From Entomomonas asaccharolytica (GTDB lineage: Bacteria > Pseudomonadota > Gammaproteobacteria > Pseudomonadales > Pseudomonadaceae), in assembly GCF_016653615.1 (NCBI RefSeq), contig NZ_CP067393.1, positions 2,495,673 through 2,559,672 on the forward strand: DNA of 64,000 nt. The letters are read 5' to 3'. The translations under genes were made by a program, and so were the position numbers. Positions 27,800 through 37,413 of the stretch are shown in pieces. The notes under the pieces were generated by a model. The model was not told the origin of the DNA. It saw only the letters and a list, made by a program, of their open reading frames with translations, and searched no databases. Numbering within the stretch: position 1 is the first letter of the stretch; every line of letters begins with the position of its first letter.

Positions 27800-28029
27800 A
27801 GAATGATTCATTTAAAATCAATTACTTAATATAAAATCATTTCCTCATTATTCAATATTATTATCCCCTATAAGCCTTAATTGCCAAGTATTACTTTTTT
27901 TGATGGGGGAAGATTTTTGGCTGTTTTTTAATTAACTTTTAGGCCTTGTCATCATAAACTACCTCTCTTTAAACCTATTATAGTCTGGATACCAACCACA
28001 GAAATATTATTGCTTTTTTGCTTGCAAAG

Positions 28030-28046
28030 TTTCCTAATTTAGGAAA
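28030..28046. promoter_or_regulatory. Perfect 17-bp palindrome before the HTH/ImmA pair
   Basis: TTTCCTAA-T-TTAGGAAA, 50 bp upstream of the regulator start at 28096. It is a probable operator for autoregulation. Confidence 0.6.
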
Positions 28047-28095
28047 TAATGTAGTCAAGTAAGGAAGTATATTTATACGGAAATAAATTTACGGG

Positions 28096-28473
28096 ATGGG
28101 ACAGAAAATGATTACTATATTTGGTAAATTACTAAGAAGGGTAAGACTTGACAGAGATTTATTATTAAAAGATATGGCTGACGGTATTGGAATATCATCT
28201 GCTCATTTATCAGGAATTGAGACAGGAAGAAAACCAATCCCACAAGGACTTGTTGAAAAAATAAATGAATTCTTGGGTTATGATCCAAATTCAAAAAATT
28301 ATTTTGATTTAAAAGAAGCAGAAGCATTAACACGCCAAGAAGTTGTCATTGACTTAAATAATATTGATAACCAAAGAGTTGATGCTGCAATGGTCTTTGC
28401 AAGAAAGTTTAAAGAAGTTGATAAAGATGTATTGAAGAAGATAATTCAAAGTTTAGAAGGTAATAATAAGTAA
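28096..28473 (+). CDS. XRE-family regulator
   Basis: 125 residues with one N-terminal HTH (LLLKDMADGIGISSAHLSGI) and a helical C-terminus. A second start at 28108 is possible. It is 12 bp ahead of an ImmA/IrrE-type peptidase gene. This pairing (ImmR/ImmA-like) controls mobile elements, or acts as an XRE-COG2856 toxin-antitoxin-like switch in which the peptidase cleaves the regulator. It is the first gene of element 2 after the attachment core. Confidence 0.75.
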   Translation: MGQKMITIFGKLLRRVRLDRDLLLKDMADGIGISSAHLSGIETGRKPIPQGLVEKINEFLGYDPNSKNYFDLKEAEALTRQEVVIDLNNIDNQRVDAAMVFARKFKEVDKDVLKKIIQSLEGNNK

Positions 28474-28485
28474 AGGGGATTAATT

Positions 28486-29031
28486 ATGGATGGAATTTAT
28501 GTACCTCCATTATCAAGAAAAAATATCAGGGAGCAAGCAATTTTTTTAAGAGATAGCTTGCAGATAACAGGGTATTTTCCAATTATTAAGGTGCTTGAAA
28601 ATACAATGTACAAAATACTCCATCCAAACGACTATTATTTTGATATTAGAGATTGTATGGAGATGGGTGACTATCATGGAAGAACAGGTAAAAACTTTAT
28701 CCATCTAAGAGAAGATGTCTATGATGGTGCATGTTTTGGTAATGGTAGAGATAGATTCACTGCTGCTCACGAGTTAGGACACTATATATTTCACCGTGAT
28801 TATATAGGCTTATTACATAGACAGATTTGCACAAGTGAAACAAAGTCATATTGTAATAGTGAATGGCAAGCCAATACTTTTGCGTCAGAATTACTTATGC
28901 CTGCATGTTTATTTGAGCGATGTCGCTGTATAGAAGAAGTTCAAGAATATTTAGGTGTTACCTATTCTGCTGCTATAGCTAGAAATGATATTTTATTAAG
29001 AGATGGTTTAATTACTAAAAGTTTATGCTGA
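28486..29031 (+). CDS. ImmA/IrrE-type metallopeptidase
   Basis: 181 residues. FTAAHELGHYIFHRD carries the HExxH zinc site, and SEWQANTFASELLMP supplies the third ligand and the conserved AN.FA..LLMP motif of the IrrE/ImmA (DUF955) family. Six cysteines are unusual. The likely substrate is the neighbouring XRE regulator, which would be cleaved to derepress target genes under stress. RBS GGGGA seven bases before the ATG. Confidence 0.85.
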   Translation: MDGIYVPPLSRKNIREQAIFLRDSLQITGYFPIIKVLENTMYKILHPNDYYFDIRDCMEMGDYHGRTGKNFIHLREDVYDGACFGNGRDRFTAAHELGHYIFHRDYIGLLHRQICTSETKSYCNSEWQANTFASELLMPACLFERCRCIEEVQEYLGVTYSAAIARNDILLRDGLITKSLC

Positions 29032-29056
29032 TTAAAGCGCCAACTTTAACCAGCAT

Positions 29057-29080
29057 GGTGAACTAAGAAAGAGGTTCACC
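29057..29080. terminator. Inverted repeat after the peptidase gene
   Basis: GGTGAAC/GTTCACC arms with a ten-base loop, 26 bp after the peptidase stop and directly before a TTGACA at 29082. It may be a weak terminator or an operator for the next promoter. Confidence 0.35.
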
Positions 29081-29175
29081 CTTGACATATAAAAAATACG
29101 CAAACCTATATTAGGTCACTTTTTTTAATATGGCAAGAAAATTTTCTTTCTTTAACATTCAAAGAGGTGACTATA

Positions 29176-29310
29176 ATGTCAAAAAATAAAGATGCCCCTA
29201 AAGGGTTTAAATGGGTATTTTGTAGATATCGCAGAGTAAAAAACTCTAATAGATATTTAGATGCTTACGAGTATGGCTATGAAGCTTGGTGCTTTTTAGT
29301 TAGAGCTTAA
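29176..29310 (+). CDS. 44-residue basic/aromatic small protein
   Basis: Small gene with GAGGTGA at a good distance before the ATG and a strong terminator directly after the stop. The product is rich in Arg, Tyr and Trp (GFKWVFCRYRRVKNSNRYLD). A TTGACA ~90 bp upstream may be its promoter. Family unknown; similar tiny basic proteins are common in low-GC insect-gut bacteria and islands. Confidence 0.6.
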   Translation: MSKNKDAPKGFKWVFCRYRRVKNSNRYLDAYEYGYEAWCFLVRA

Positions 29311-29316
29311 AACAAG

Positions 29317-29345
29317 AGTCTCCCTTTTATAGGGAGACTTTTTAA
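29317..29345 (+). terminator. Rho-independent terminator
   Basis: AGTCTCCC/GGGAGACT stem with a short A/T loop followed by a T-run, six bases after the stop of the 44-residue gene. Confidence 0.85.
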
Positions 29346-29820
29346 TTAAATCAGAATCCTAAACAATTATTCTAATAATAATTGCTCTTAACATGGGATA
29401 ATTTTATCTGATGGATACTTAATTAGCAGAACCTATAGAATTATAAACTCTTATTTGAATTACAACCCTAGAAACTGGATCATTCACAGCAACACTCTTA
29501 AAGAAATAATTAAATAAGAAAAGAACCGTATTATATCTCCCAAAGTTTTAAGTAATAACATAATTAATTAGCAACTAAGATTATCAATAATTTTTTGCTT
29601 TACTATTTTAAGTATCTACAAACAAAACAATCTAATACTAAAGTCTAATAAAGCAAATAAAACAATAACTTTACAAAGACTTGTTTTTTATATGGACATA
29701 ATGTTTAATTAACGCGCTCTAGCTAAATCGTTAGGGTATGGGTTTGAACGCTCATTTAAGAGAACTACCGCCATAGATACAATTAATGCTTATCTAGTGT
29801 TTTGTTGTGTCCGCTTTTAT
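29346..29820. other. 475-bp A/T-rich non-coding stretch
   Basis: No convincing gene on either strand. A GGACATAAT string near 29694 resembles part of the phage promoter box but lacks its TTGACA at the right spacing. The right end becomes GC-rich and leads into the structured element before vgrG. Confidence 0.5.
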
Positions 29821-29895
29821 GGCGGGTTATGGGCGGGACACTTTCGAGTGTGCCGTTTGTTCTCTTGCGGTCGTTCAACCCGTCCATAACTCGCC
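29821..29895 (+). ncRNA. GC-rich structured RNA-like element upstream of vgrG
   Basis: 17-base arms (29821-29837 and 29879-29895) pair along their whole length as plus-strand RNA, with two G-U pairs and no mismatch. Inside is a perfect ACACT-TTCG-AGTGT hairpin (UUCG tetraloop, 29838-29851) and a weaker CCG/CGG hairpin, giving a three-way junction. It stands out by base composition from the surrounding DNA and ends 59 bp before vgrG. Candidate 5' leader regulator or small RNA; class unknown. Confidence 0.5.
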
Positions 29896-29954
29896 CCCAT
29901 ATTTATATGCTGTTGTAGGGCTTTAATTTAATAATAAATAAGGATGTACCTATT

Positions 29955-32180
29955 ATGTTTCACACAGCTAACGAAACACATTTCTATTTTGATGTACAAG
30001 GTATTTCTAATAATAATCTTCAAGTTTTAGCTTTTGATGGTATAGAAGGTTTAAATAGTGAATATATTTTTGAAGTGACGCTTGTCTCAAATCATTTACG
30101 TTATGATATAACTAAATTACTGAGTCAATCTGCTTATTTATCCTTTACCCCTGATAAGTCTCAAGGTGTGCATGGTAATATCTTATTTGTTAAGCGTGGT
30201 GCAGTAGGTAAAGACTATTCATTATTTAAAGTAATTTTAGCTCCTAAATTTAGTCATTTGCATAAACGCTTTAATCAAAGAGCCTTTATAGATAAATCTG
30301 TTATTGAAATTATTACAACAATACTTAATGAACATGGGCAGCAGCAGACGATAGACTTTAATTTTAAATTGAGAGAAGAATACCCCAAAAGAGAATTTTG
30401 CTGCCAATACGAAGAGACAGATGCTAGTTTTCTATATCGTCTTTGTGAAGAAGAAGGTTTAAGCATTCATTACCAACATAACCAAGATAATCATTTAATG
30501 GTAATTAGTGATGATAATAACTTTTTTTCTAGTAATAATAATGCTTTTCACTATGCCAGTGATACAGGTTTTATAGCAGATTATCCTGTCTTTAAACGGT
30601 TAGATGTTAATTTAACGACTGCTACTACAACGGCTAGTTATAGAAATTATAATTTTGAGACAGCTAAAATCCCTGAAGGTAATGCCCAAGGTAAGCAACA
30701 TAAAAAAGCAAATGAGGCACAAGAGCCTTCATTAGAATTTTATGATTACCCACAGCACCATCTTAATAAAGCCAGAGGTGACTATTATTCAAAAATAGAA
30801 ATAGAGCGTTTACGCACTTTTCATATCCTAGCAGAAGCTTATACGGATATACCTGAACTAAAAAGCGGCTACTGCTTTACAGTAGCGGATTTTCCTGCGC
30901 TAGATACACTCGATAGCAGTGATAAATGGTTAGCTATCCAAGTGTACCATCAAGGTAGGCAACCACAAGTTTTAGAAGCGGTAGGCAGTGAAGTTAGTGC
31001 AATTATGCAACAACCTAACTATTTATTTAAATACTACAAACACCCAATTAACAAAGCTCTACAATTTCCCTTTGATGAATTTGCCCAAGGGTATCGTAAT
31101 TGCTTAGTAGCTATACCCCAAGCTGTACCACACCGTCCACAAAGACTACATCCAAAGCCTAAACTGTTGGGCGCACAGACAGCTATTGTGACAGGTGCAG
31201 CAGGAGAAGAAATCTACTGTGATGAATATGGTCGTATAAAAATTCAATTCCATTGGGATCGTGAAGGAAATTATAACGAAAACTCATCACACTGGGTAAG
31301 AGTAGCCAGTAACTGGGCAGGTGATGGTTATGGTACAGTGGTAGTGCCTCGAGTAGGTATGGAAGTAACGGTTGATTTTTTAGAAGGTGATATTGATAAT
31401 CCCATTGTAACAGGGGCTTTACATAATGGTGTCAACAAAGTCCCTTATGATCTCCCTGCCAATAAAACCAGAAGTGTTTTTAAAACATCCAGTTCCAAAG
31501 GTGGCGTAGGTAGCAATGAACTTAGAATAGAAGATAAAGCAGGTCAAGAACAAATCTTTGTACAATCCCAAAAAGATTTTGACCAACTTACAAAAAATAA
31601 TCACACAGTACAAGTTTTAAATAATAGTCACCTTCAGGTGCAAAATGAACACTCAGAAACCATAGCAAAGAATCGTTACCAACACCAACTTTCTGAAGAA
31701 CATCACCTTACCGCATTTGATCGTAAAACCCAAATCATGATGAATGATTATAAAACAGTGGGTATGGCAGAACATGAAACCATAGGCACAATTAAAACCA
31801 CTGAAGCGGGGATGGAAATTCATTTAAAAGCAGGTTTACAAAGCGTAATTGATGGTGGCTTATCGCTTACACTTAAAGCTGGTGGTCAACATATTGTGCT
31901 AAACCCTGCTGGTATATGGATGACCATGCCAGTATGGACAGGTGGTGTACCAATGGAAGGAACACCAGCAACACCTCTACCACCTATGAGCAAAGCAAAT
32001 ACGGTCGCCGCTACAACAGCACCGCCTGTTAGCTTGCAACCAAGGCCACCTGCTGTAGTACCTAACTTCCAAACTGCTAGCTTGCAAGGTGCAATGATTA
32101 TTCCTGTTTGTGGCAAACAAGCTAATGCCCCATGTACTAGAGGGGAGGCTTGCCCATGCAAGAAAGCATTAACCGCTTAA
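29955..32180 (+). CDS. vgrG: T6SS spike protein VgrG
   Basis: 741 residues. The N-terminal gp27-like part (~1-390) includes CQYEETDASFLYRLCEEEGL. The gp5-like OB fold (~415-500) has EIYCDEYGRIKIQFHWDREG and SHWVRVASNWAGDGYG. The DUF2345-like C-terminal repeats end in LNPAGIWM (~650). A Pro/Ala-rich tail finishes with a Cys-rich CGKQANAPCTRGEACPCKK motif, which probably contacts the adaptor or effector. It caps the T6SS tube and carries the effector encoded downstream. It overlaps the adaptor gene by 25 bases. No T6SS core genes are in the window, so it is an orphan spike module. Confidence 0.95.
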   Translation: MFHTANETHFYFDVQGISNNNLQVLAFDGIEGLNSEYIFEVTLVSNHLRYDITKLLSQSAYLSFTPDKSQGVHGNILFVKRGAVGKDYSLFKVILAPKFSHLHKRFNQRAFIDKSVIEIITTILNEHGQQQTIDFNFKLREEYPKREFCCQYEETDASFLYRLCEEEGLSIHYQHNQDNHLMVISDDNNFFSSNNNAFHYASDTGFIADYPVFKRLDVNLTTATTTASYRNYNFETAKIPEGNAQGKQHKKANEAQEPSLEFYDYPQHHLNKARGDYYSKIEIERLRTFHILAEAYTDIPELKSGYCFTVADFPALDTLDSSDKWLAIQVYHQGRQPQVLEAVGSEVSAIMQQPNYLFKYYKHPINKALQFPFDEFAQGYRNCLVAIPQAVPHRPQRLHPKPKLLGAQTAIVTGAAGEEIYCDEYGRIKIQFHWDREGNYNENSSHWVRVASNWAGDGYGTVVVPRVGMEVTVDFLEGDIDNPIVTGALHNGVNKVPYDLPANKTRSVFKTSSSKGGVGSNELRIEDKAGQEQIFVQSQKDFDQLTKNNHTVQVLNNSHLQVQNEHSETIAKNRYQHQLSEEHHLTAFDRKTQIMMNDYKTVGMAEHETIGTIKTTEAGMEIHLKAGLQSVIDGGLSLTLKAGGQHIVLNPAGIWMTMPVWTGGVPMEGTPATPLPPMSKANTVAATTAPPVSLQPRPPAVVPNFQTASLQGAMIIPVCGKQANAPCTRGEACPCKKALTA

Positions 32181-33022
32181 TAGCACAATCTAAATCAGCA
32201 AAGCCACAATTTGAAGCTAATTTGAATACATGGTTTCTACTGGATAAAGTACGTGGTGAAAAAACCTTACCTGCTTTCTATCAAGGGGGTAACTCTGGGC
32301 TAATTGCTAGTATTGAATACCTAGTGATGGGTACAGACCATGCAGACCTATTAGAAGCAAGTCCTTTACTGATAAAACTTAATCATACTCAACTAACAGA
32401 CTCACTTTATCAACATATCCAACAAGAGCGTAGTGGACTATTTATCCAAGCCAAAGATGACAATATACTACCTCATCTACAATATTTATTTATTATGCAG
32501 AGTAAAGAACAAGGCCAAGTCTATGCTCGTTACTATGATTCAATATTTTGGACAACATTACAGCTCAGTTTGGCCGATCAACAATCCGCTATTTGGGGCA
32601 ACTTACAAAAGGTTTATACCCTAGCTCCTGATAGTAATGACACACAATTAAACTTTTTTAACTGGACAACACCAACTCCAGATATCAACAAATCCTCTAC
32701 TCCACCAATAGAACCAGTTTATCTAAATGCTGATTTTGTAGAGGCTAACGAAATAGTACAACTCTACTGCCTACTCAGCAAAGCTTGTTGTCAGCAACAA
32801 CTAACCATACCTCAAGATAGACTATCTAATGCCCTATTAAATTTTAGGACTATCGTTAAAACAGGTATTAACCAAGTACACTTACTGGAAAAACTAGCCA
32901 AACTCTGTATTGAGCAAACCAATATAGCCTTGATAGCAGAAGTGCAACAGATACTACAACAAGCAGATTTACCAGATTATGACAAAGTTGAACAACTGGT
33001 AGACTTATATAAAGGGAACTAA
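32156..33022 (+). CDS. DUF4123 T6SS adaptor/chaperone
   Basis: 288 residues from the ATG at 32156, preceded by GGGGAGG. The N-terminal ~150 residues match DUF4123: NTWFLLDKVRGE, ASIEYLVMGTDHADLLEASP, and the middle YARYYDSIFWTTLQ. The C-terminal part is helical. DUF4123 proteins (Tap/TEC, VasW) load a specific effector onto the cognate VgrG without being secreted. It is translationally coupled to vgrG and sits two bases before the effector gene. Confidence 0.88.
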   Translation: MQESINRLIAQSKSAKPQFEANLNTWFLLDKVRGEKTLPAFYQGGNSGLIASIEYLVMGTDHADLLEASPLLIKLNHTQLTDSLYQHIQQERSGLFIQAKDDNILPHLQYLFIMQSKEQGQVYARYYDSIFWTTLQLSLADQQSAIWGNLQKVYTLAPDSNDTQLNFFNWTTPTPDINKSSTPPIEPVYLNADFVEANEIVQLYCLLSKACCQQQLTIPQDRLSNALLNFRTIVKTGINQVHLLEKLAKLCIEQTNIALIAEVQQILQQADLPDYDKVEQLVDLYKGN

Positions 33023-33024
33023 TC

Positions 33025-36000
33025 ATGTCAGTAGATCAAGAAAAAAATACAACGGAAACCAAACAACTACCAACAGTCCAACTTACACCTTATGAGCTTA
33101 TCCAATCAACTGATACGATTTGTGCAACCACAGGTACAGGCTGTAGCTCAGACGATAAAGTTTACGAAGATATAATTTATATCCCCATGCAAAAAAAGTT
33201 TTGGCTATTAACTAAGCAAGCCTCTTACGAACTTGAATATGCAACCGTTAGTCTCTACACCAATACCAAAGGTATTTTAGGTGCTTCGGCTGAAGAAAAA
33301 GCCAAACTTATGGAAAAGCTAGATATTTCCCATCTAATGAAATTCTTTTATAACCCTAAACCAGCTAGCTTTCTACCAGAAGAAGATCAAAAACGCTATC
33401 AAGAGCTTACTGCGCAACTTCAAAAGTATGGGGAAGATACGTGGGAAGGTAAGTCTATCTATACTTACAAAATAACCAAAGAACAAATAGAAACACTAGA
33501 TCGTAAAGGCATCCAAATAGCTGAACAACAAGGCTATATAGCTGATAAAGGGGAACTCTATACTCCTGAGCAAGCCACACTAAGAAAACTGCTTGCACAA
33601 TATGTCAAAAACAAACAGCAGATTATGGCTAATGAAGATACCAAGAAGCAATTTACCACTGTTTTTGACAAACTCAATCAACTGCAAAGAACCAAACAGG
33701 GTATGGATAATGTTGGTTATATGCACTACTTTGCACCCAATGTCATACTAGAATTACAAGACGAAATTAAAAAGCTAGATGAACTAATTAAAAACCATAT
33801 CACTGTTATTCTACAGCTAGCCACAATGGGGATTGCCACACCAGAATTTGCTCTTGGACAAAGCTCACCCTCCAAAGAAGGCCAGCATATTGTCGAACGT
33901 GGTATGCAACGTATCTTCTTTATGCAAACTGAAGCAGATAAAAAAGAAGGTGTTATTGATCAAATGAGCCAGCTTTTTGCAGACTGGCAATTCTTTCTAG
34001 GCAATATAGGTGATTCAGTACCAGCTACCGCTTTTATCGAAAAGCTAAAACAACTGATACGAATAGAAAGCAATGTACAAAAATTTGTAGACCATGCCGA
34101 ACAGCTAGCCAGTCAATTTGTACCACCAAAATTATTACTTTGGAATCCAGAAGATTACAAGCCACAACCTAATACGGCATTGCTTAATGCACCCATGTCT
34201 ATGAGAGAGTTTACACGCCCTCTCACCTTCAAAAAATTAAACAGTAAATCAGGGGCAAAAGACCTCTACCAATTTTCCATAGAAGATTTAGCTAAACGCA
34301 CCAAAAATGCGCCTCAATTCCTTAAACGAGTAGCCAACTATGCGGCTGAGTACCCCAAGTTAAAAAAACGTTTAGTTAATCTTAACAACAACCAAGATGA
34401 ACTCTTTGAAATCTACCTAACCGAACTTGGCTGTAAACCTATAGAGATTAAAGGTAATACATGGTTTAACAAAGAAAAGCTATTCGACCCTGAAGCACTG
34501 TATACCTCCCTAACCAACCAAAAAATACAAGTTAAATCGCTAGCCAACCCCGTGGATAGAGAAGCATGGGGTAAACTACTGCAATACACCATCTTCCAAG
34601 ATGATTTTTTAAACAAAATAATGGGCTTTGACCCTGGTTATGGCGCACAACTGGTACGTTTCTTAACCAAACATACTGAACAATATATACCCTTTATGGA
34701 ATATGCGGCTGAATTTTCTACTCGATCGCCCTCTTTACCTAACTTCACAGTAGGCGGTGTAGATGCTAAGTTAGTGGTTTCACCCTACCACAATAAAGCC
34801 TCGTTGGGTCCTTTTTATTTGCCTAACCTAGCCAATGCTATTCATCCTGTAGTTTCATTTAATCACCATAAAACCCAAAAACCCATTGAACTCGATTTTG
34901 GTTACTTTATCTTTAAACTGGTGGTAGAAGGTTCAGGCTTTGTCGGGGCAAGTTTAGCTTTATCAGGTAATTTATCACTTAATGCCAGCCATGGTCGTTT
35001 TCAAGTAGAACTAGAACAACCTGCCTTCTTAGGAGAAAAATCCAGAGGTGTAGTTGCCTCCGCAGGAGGTGAACTCTTTGCAGGGGTACAGGCAGGCGTT
35101 AATGGCACAGTACAATGTAAATGGTGTCCACCCAAAGGAACCAAAGGCCATTTTTGGAAACGTCTCGACCTTACCCTTAGACAACTGCAAGGTGACCAAA
35201 CCATAGCAGGTAGACTAAACGATGACCTAGACCCACTGCAAGAAACAAGCTATAAAACCCTTGCTTCCTTTGCATTAGGTGTGGCTGGTACAGTAGGCGC
35301 AGGGGGCAACGCCATGTTTGCACTAACCGCTAATCGAGAAAAAATTAGGCTCCATTTAGGAGGCGGTTTAACCAATGGTATTGGTGCTAAAGGTAGCTTA
35401 AGCTTTGAACTGGACTATGCCTCTGCTATTGATATTGTTCGCATTGTACTACAAGGCATCCGTAAAAATGATAACCGCCCTATCGGTTGGTATGACGATA
35501 TGGGGCAAGCAGTAGATGACCTACTATCAGGCAGAGATGAAAATAACCAAATTATTATTAGTGATAGCTTCTACCGTTTCTCCACTGCCCTAATGCTAGT
35601 AGGTCGATCAGTAGCCAGTTTAGCCTTTGCTTGGACAATAGGTATTAGCAAAATAGAAACACTCTATAAACAACTAACAGTTGATTATGGAGTATTGCCA
35701 GCCCACTTAGCTAATTCAGGTCTTGAAGATGAACTTCGAGACTGGTTTGCTGAATTACATCCGCAAGCGATTGGTGCATTATTTTACCATTTAACCAAAG
35801 ACTTAAAAGGCAATAACTCATGGCAAAGTAAGGTTTATATGAATCATTCTGATAAATTGACGACTGGAGAATTAATTGCTTATCAACAAATTGCTATCGC
35901 TAATTGTATTAAATGGTTATTAGCCCGTAAAAAACCGAATGAGCGAGATCATCAGCTTTATCCTAATACTGCCCAAGCAATTTTTGGGGAAGCGGTATTG

Positions 36001-36375
36001 CGAATGAATGAAGAAGGCACTAATGGTAGTTTAGATAAATATTATCAAGCCATTAATCCCGATAAAACTCAGGTATGGGCAGAAGATGCGGATAACACCA
36101 ACTACTATAATAATATTAAGTTAATTAATGCAACTATGGAGCGACAAATAACAGAAAATAACACTAATGTAAGAACAAGAGATGAAATTATAAAATATAA
36201 AGATTTAGAAACTAGAAGTAAAGACGCTAAAGAATATTTTCATAATAAATTTAAGCTACTTTTTAAATCTACTTATAGTGATAGTTATACCTTAAATGAC
36301 TTTATAGATCAACGTAATACCCGTATGATTGCTTTAAATATGCAAGGAGGGAATAGCAATGAACAAACAGTATAA
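33025..36375 (+). CDS. Large putative T6SS effector (membrane-active candidate)
   Basis: 1,116 residues. The first ~400 are helical, as in other DUF4123-loaded effectors. The middle (~590-800) holds Gly/Ala-rich, weakly hydrophobic beta-like stretches (FVGASLALSGNLSLNA, GELFAGVQAGVNGTVQ, LGVAGTVGAGGNAMFALTA, LGGGLTNGIGAKGSLSF). A hydrophobic helix (~865-890, ALMLVGRSVASLAFAWTIGI) precedes a hydrophilic C-terminus. No nuclease, lipase or peptidoglycan hydrolase motif is visible. Layout resembles VasX-like pore-forming effectors, but sequence similarity is not evident, so the activity is inferred. The stop overlaps the immunity candidate's start. Confidence 0.65.
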   Translation: MSVDQEKNTTETKQLPTVQLTPYELIQSTDTICATTGTGCSSDDKVYEDIIYIPMQKKFWLLTKQASYELEYATVSLYTNTKGILGASAEEKAKLMEKLDISHLMKFFYNPKPASFLPEEDQKRYQELTAQLQKYGEDTWEGKSIYTYKITKEQIETLDRKGIQIAEQQGYIADKGELYTPEQATLRKLLAQYVKNKQQIMANEDTKKQFTTVFDKLNQLQRTKQGMDNVGYMHYFAPNVILELQDEIKKLDELIKNHITVILQLATMGIATPEFALGQSSPSKEGQHIVERGMQRIFFMQTEADKKEGVIDQMSQLFADWQFFLGNIGDSVPATAFIEKLKQLIRIESNVQKFVDHAEQLASQFVPPKLLLWNPEDYKPQPNTALLNAPMSMREFTRPLTFKKLNSKSGAKDLYQFSIEDLAKRTKNAPQFLKRVANYAAEYPKLKKRLVNLNNNQDELFEIYLTELGCKPIEIKGNTWFNKEKLFDPEALYTSLTNQKIQVKSLANPVDREAWGKLLQYTIFQDDFLNKIMGFDPGYGAQLVRFLTKHTEQYIPFMEYAAEFSTRSPSLPNFTVGGVDAKLVVSPYHNKASLGPFYLPNLANAIHPVVSFNHHKTQKPIELDFGYFIFKLVVEGSGFVGASLALSGNLSLNASHGRFQVELEQPAFLGEKSRGVVASAGGELFAGVQAGVNGTVQCKWCPPKGTKGHFWKRLDLTLRQLQGDQTIAGRLNDDLDPLQETSYKTLASFALGVAGTVGAGGNAMFALTANREKIRLHLGGGLTNGIGAKGSLSFELDYASAIDIVRIVLQGIRKNDNRPIGWYDDMGQAVDDLLSGRDENNQIIISDSFYRFSTALMLVGRSVASLAFAWTIGISKIETLYKQLTVDYGVLPAHLANSGLEDELRDWFAELHPQAIGALFYHLTKDLKGNNSWQSKVYMNHSDKLTTGELIAYQQIAIANCIKWLLARKKPNERDHQLYPNTAQAIFGEAVLRMNEEGTNGSLDKYYQAINPDKTQVWAEDADNTNYYNNIKLINATMERQITENNTNVRTRDEIIKYKDLETRSKDAKEYFHNKFKLLFKSTYSDSYTLNDFIDQRNTRMIALNMQGGNSNEQTV

Positions 36376-37384
36376 ACTATGGTTTGTTTTTTTAATTAGT
36401 TTATTAGTTGCTTTGCCTAGTTGGGCAAAGCTAACCCCCGAGCAAGAAGTAGCCAAACAAAAAGGTATTCTGCTTTATCAACAATCACGATTAAATGAAA
36501 CCACAGAAAATTATTTATTAGAAGCTGCCGAAGCAGGCGATGTAGAGGCTATGGTCTACTTAGGTATTGTAATGAAAGTTACCATGCCCTTAATGGCTAG
36601 TAAATGGTTAGAAAAAGCTGCTAACCAAGGTGATCTCTATGCCATGTATCAACTGAGTATAGATGGGGCGATTTGGGATCAATTTGGTTATACCGAAAAT
36701 ACAAATAAAACTGACTGGAAAAAGAAAGGGACTGAACTAAGTCTTGAACGAGCCAAGCAAGGCGACCCCGAAGCCATGCACCTTTACTATAAATTTACAG
36801 GCGATTTAAATTGGTTAAAAAAATCGGCTGATTTAGGTTGGTTACCTGCTCAAGAAGATATAACTTATCAAGTAGATTCAGGTAAGCCCCCCTTTGATAA
36901 ACTCACCAAGCCAGAGCAAGAAGAACTGTATAGACAATATAGAGACAGAGCGATTGCAAATGGTTCATTAAAAATAAAATATGATACATTTTTAGGGTAT
37001 AACAGTAAATTTCAAAGTCATTTTTATATCGACCACTCTACAGCTCAAAGATACCTATTGGAATTAGTAGAAAAAAGTTATCTCCGTGCAGTAAAAATTT
37101 ATATTTCTGTATTAAATGGTGATAAAGACTATAAAAAACTAGGAGTTAAACCAGCCCCCATAAAAGCCTATGCCTTAACTGCTTTTGTACTAGATTCAGG
37201 GATAAACTCCTTATTAAGCTTAGAATATTATACAGAAGGCGTTACTACAATAGATGGTCGTTATATTCCTCCTTTAACAACCGAGCAAATTAAACAAGGC
37301 TATGCTTTAAAGGAACAATGGGCTAAAACACATCCACCTTTAAGAAATGATAATAATAAATTAACTGATATAAATAAACCTTAA
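36359..37384 (+). CDS. Sel1-repeat periplasmic immunity candidate
   Basis: 341 residues. Signal peptide KLWFVFLISLLVALPSWA, then Sel1/TPR-like repeats (LLEAAEAGDVEAMVYLGIV, WLEKAANQGDLYAMYQLSI, ERAKQGDPEAMHLYY) over ~45-160 and a second helical half. The start lies inside the effector gene (17-bp overlap) with AGGAGG upstream. Immunity proteins with Sel1 repeats and a signal peptide protect the periplasm or membrane from the sister-cell effector. Binding to this effector is inferred from coupling. Confidence 0.75.
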   Translation: MNKQYKLWFVFLISLLVALPSWAKLTPEQEVAKQKGILLYQQSRLNETTENYLLEAAEAGDVEAMVYLGIVMKVTMPLMASKWLEKAANQGDLYAMYQLSIDGAIWDQFGYTENTNKTDWKKKGTELSLERAKQGDPEAMHLYYKFTGDLNWLKKSADLGWLPAQEDITYQVDSGKPPFDKLTKPEQEELYRQYRDRAIANGSLKIKYDTFLGYNSKFQSHFYIDHSTAQRYLLELVEKSYLRAVKIYISVLNGDKDYKKLGVKPAPIKAYALTAFVLDSGINSLLSLEYYTEGVTTIDGRYIPPLTTEQIKQGYALKEQWAKTHPPLRNDNNKLTDINKP

Positions 37385-37413
37385 ATAATGGATATATGGG
37401 TAAGGAAATACTA

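Noticed and set aside
29821-29895. Integron attC site
   Set aside because: Palindromic and of suitable size, but the GTTRRRY/RYYYAAC core sites are not present and no integron integrase is nearby.
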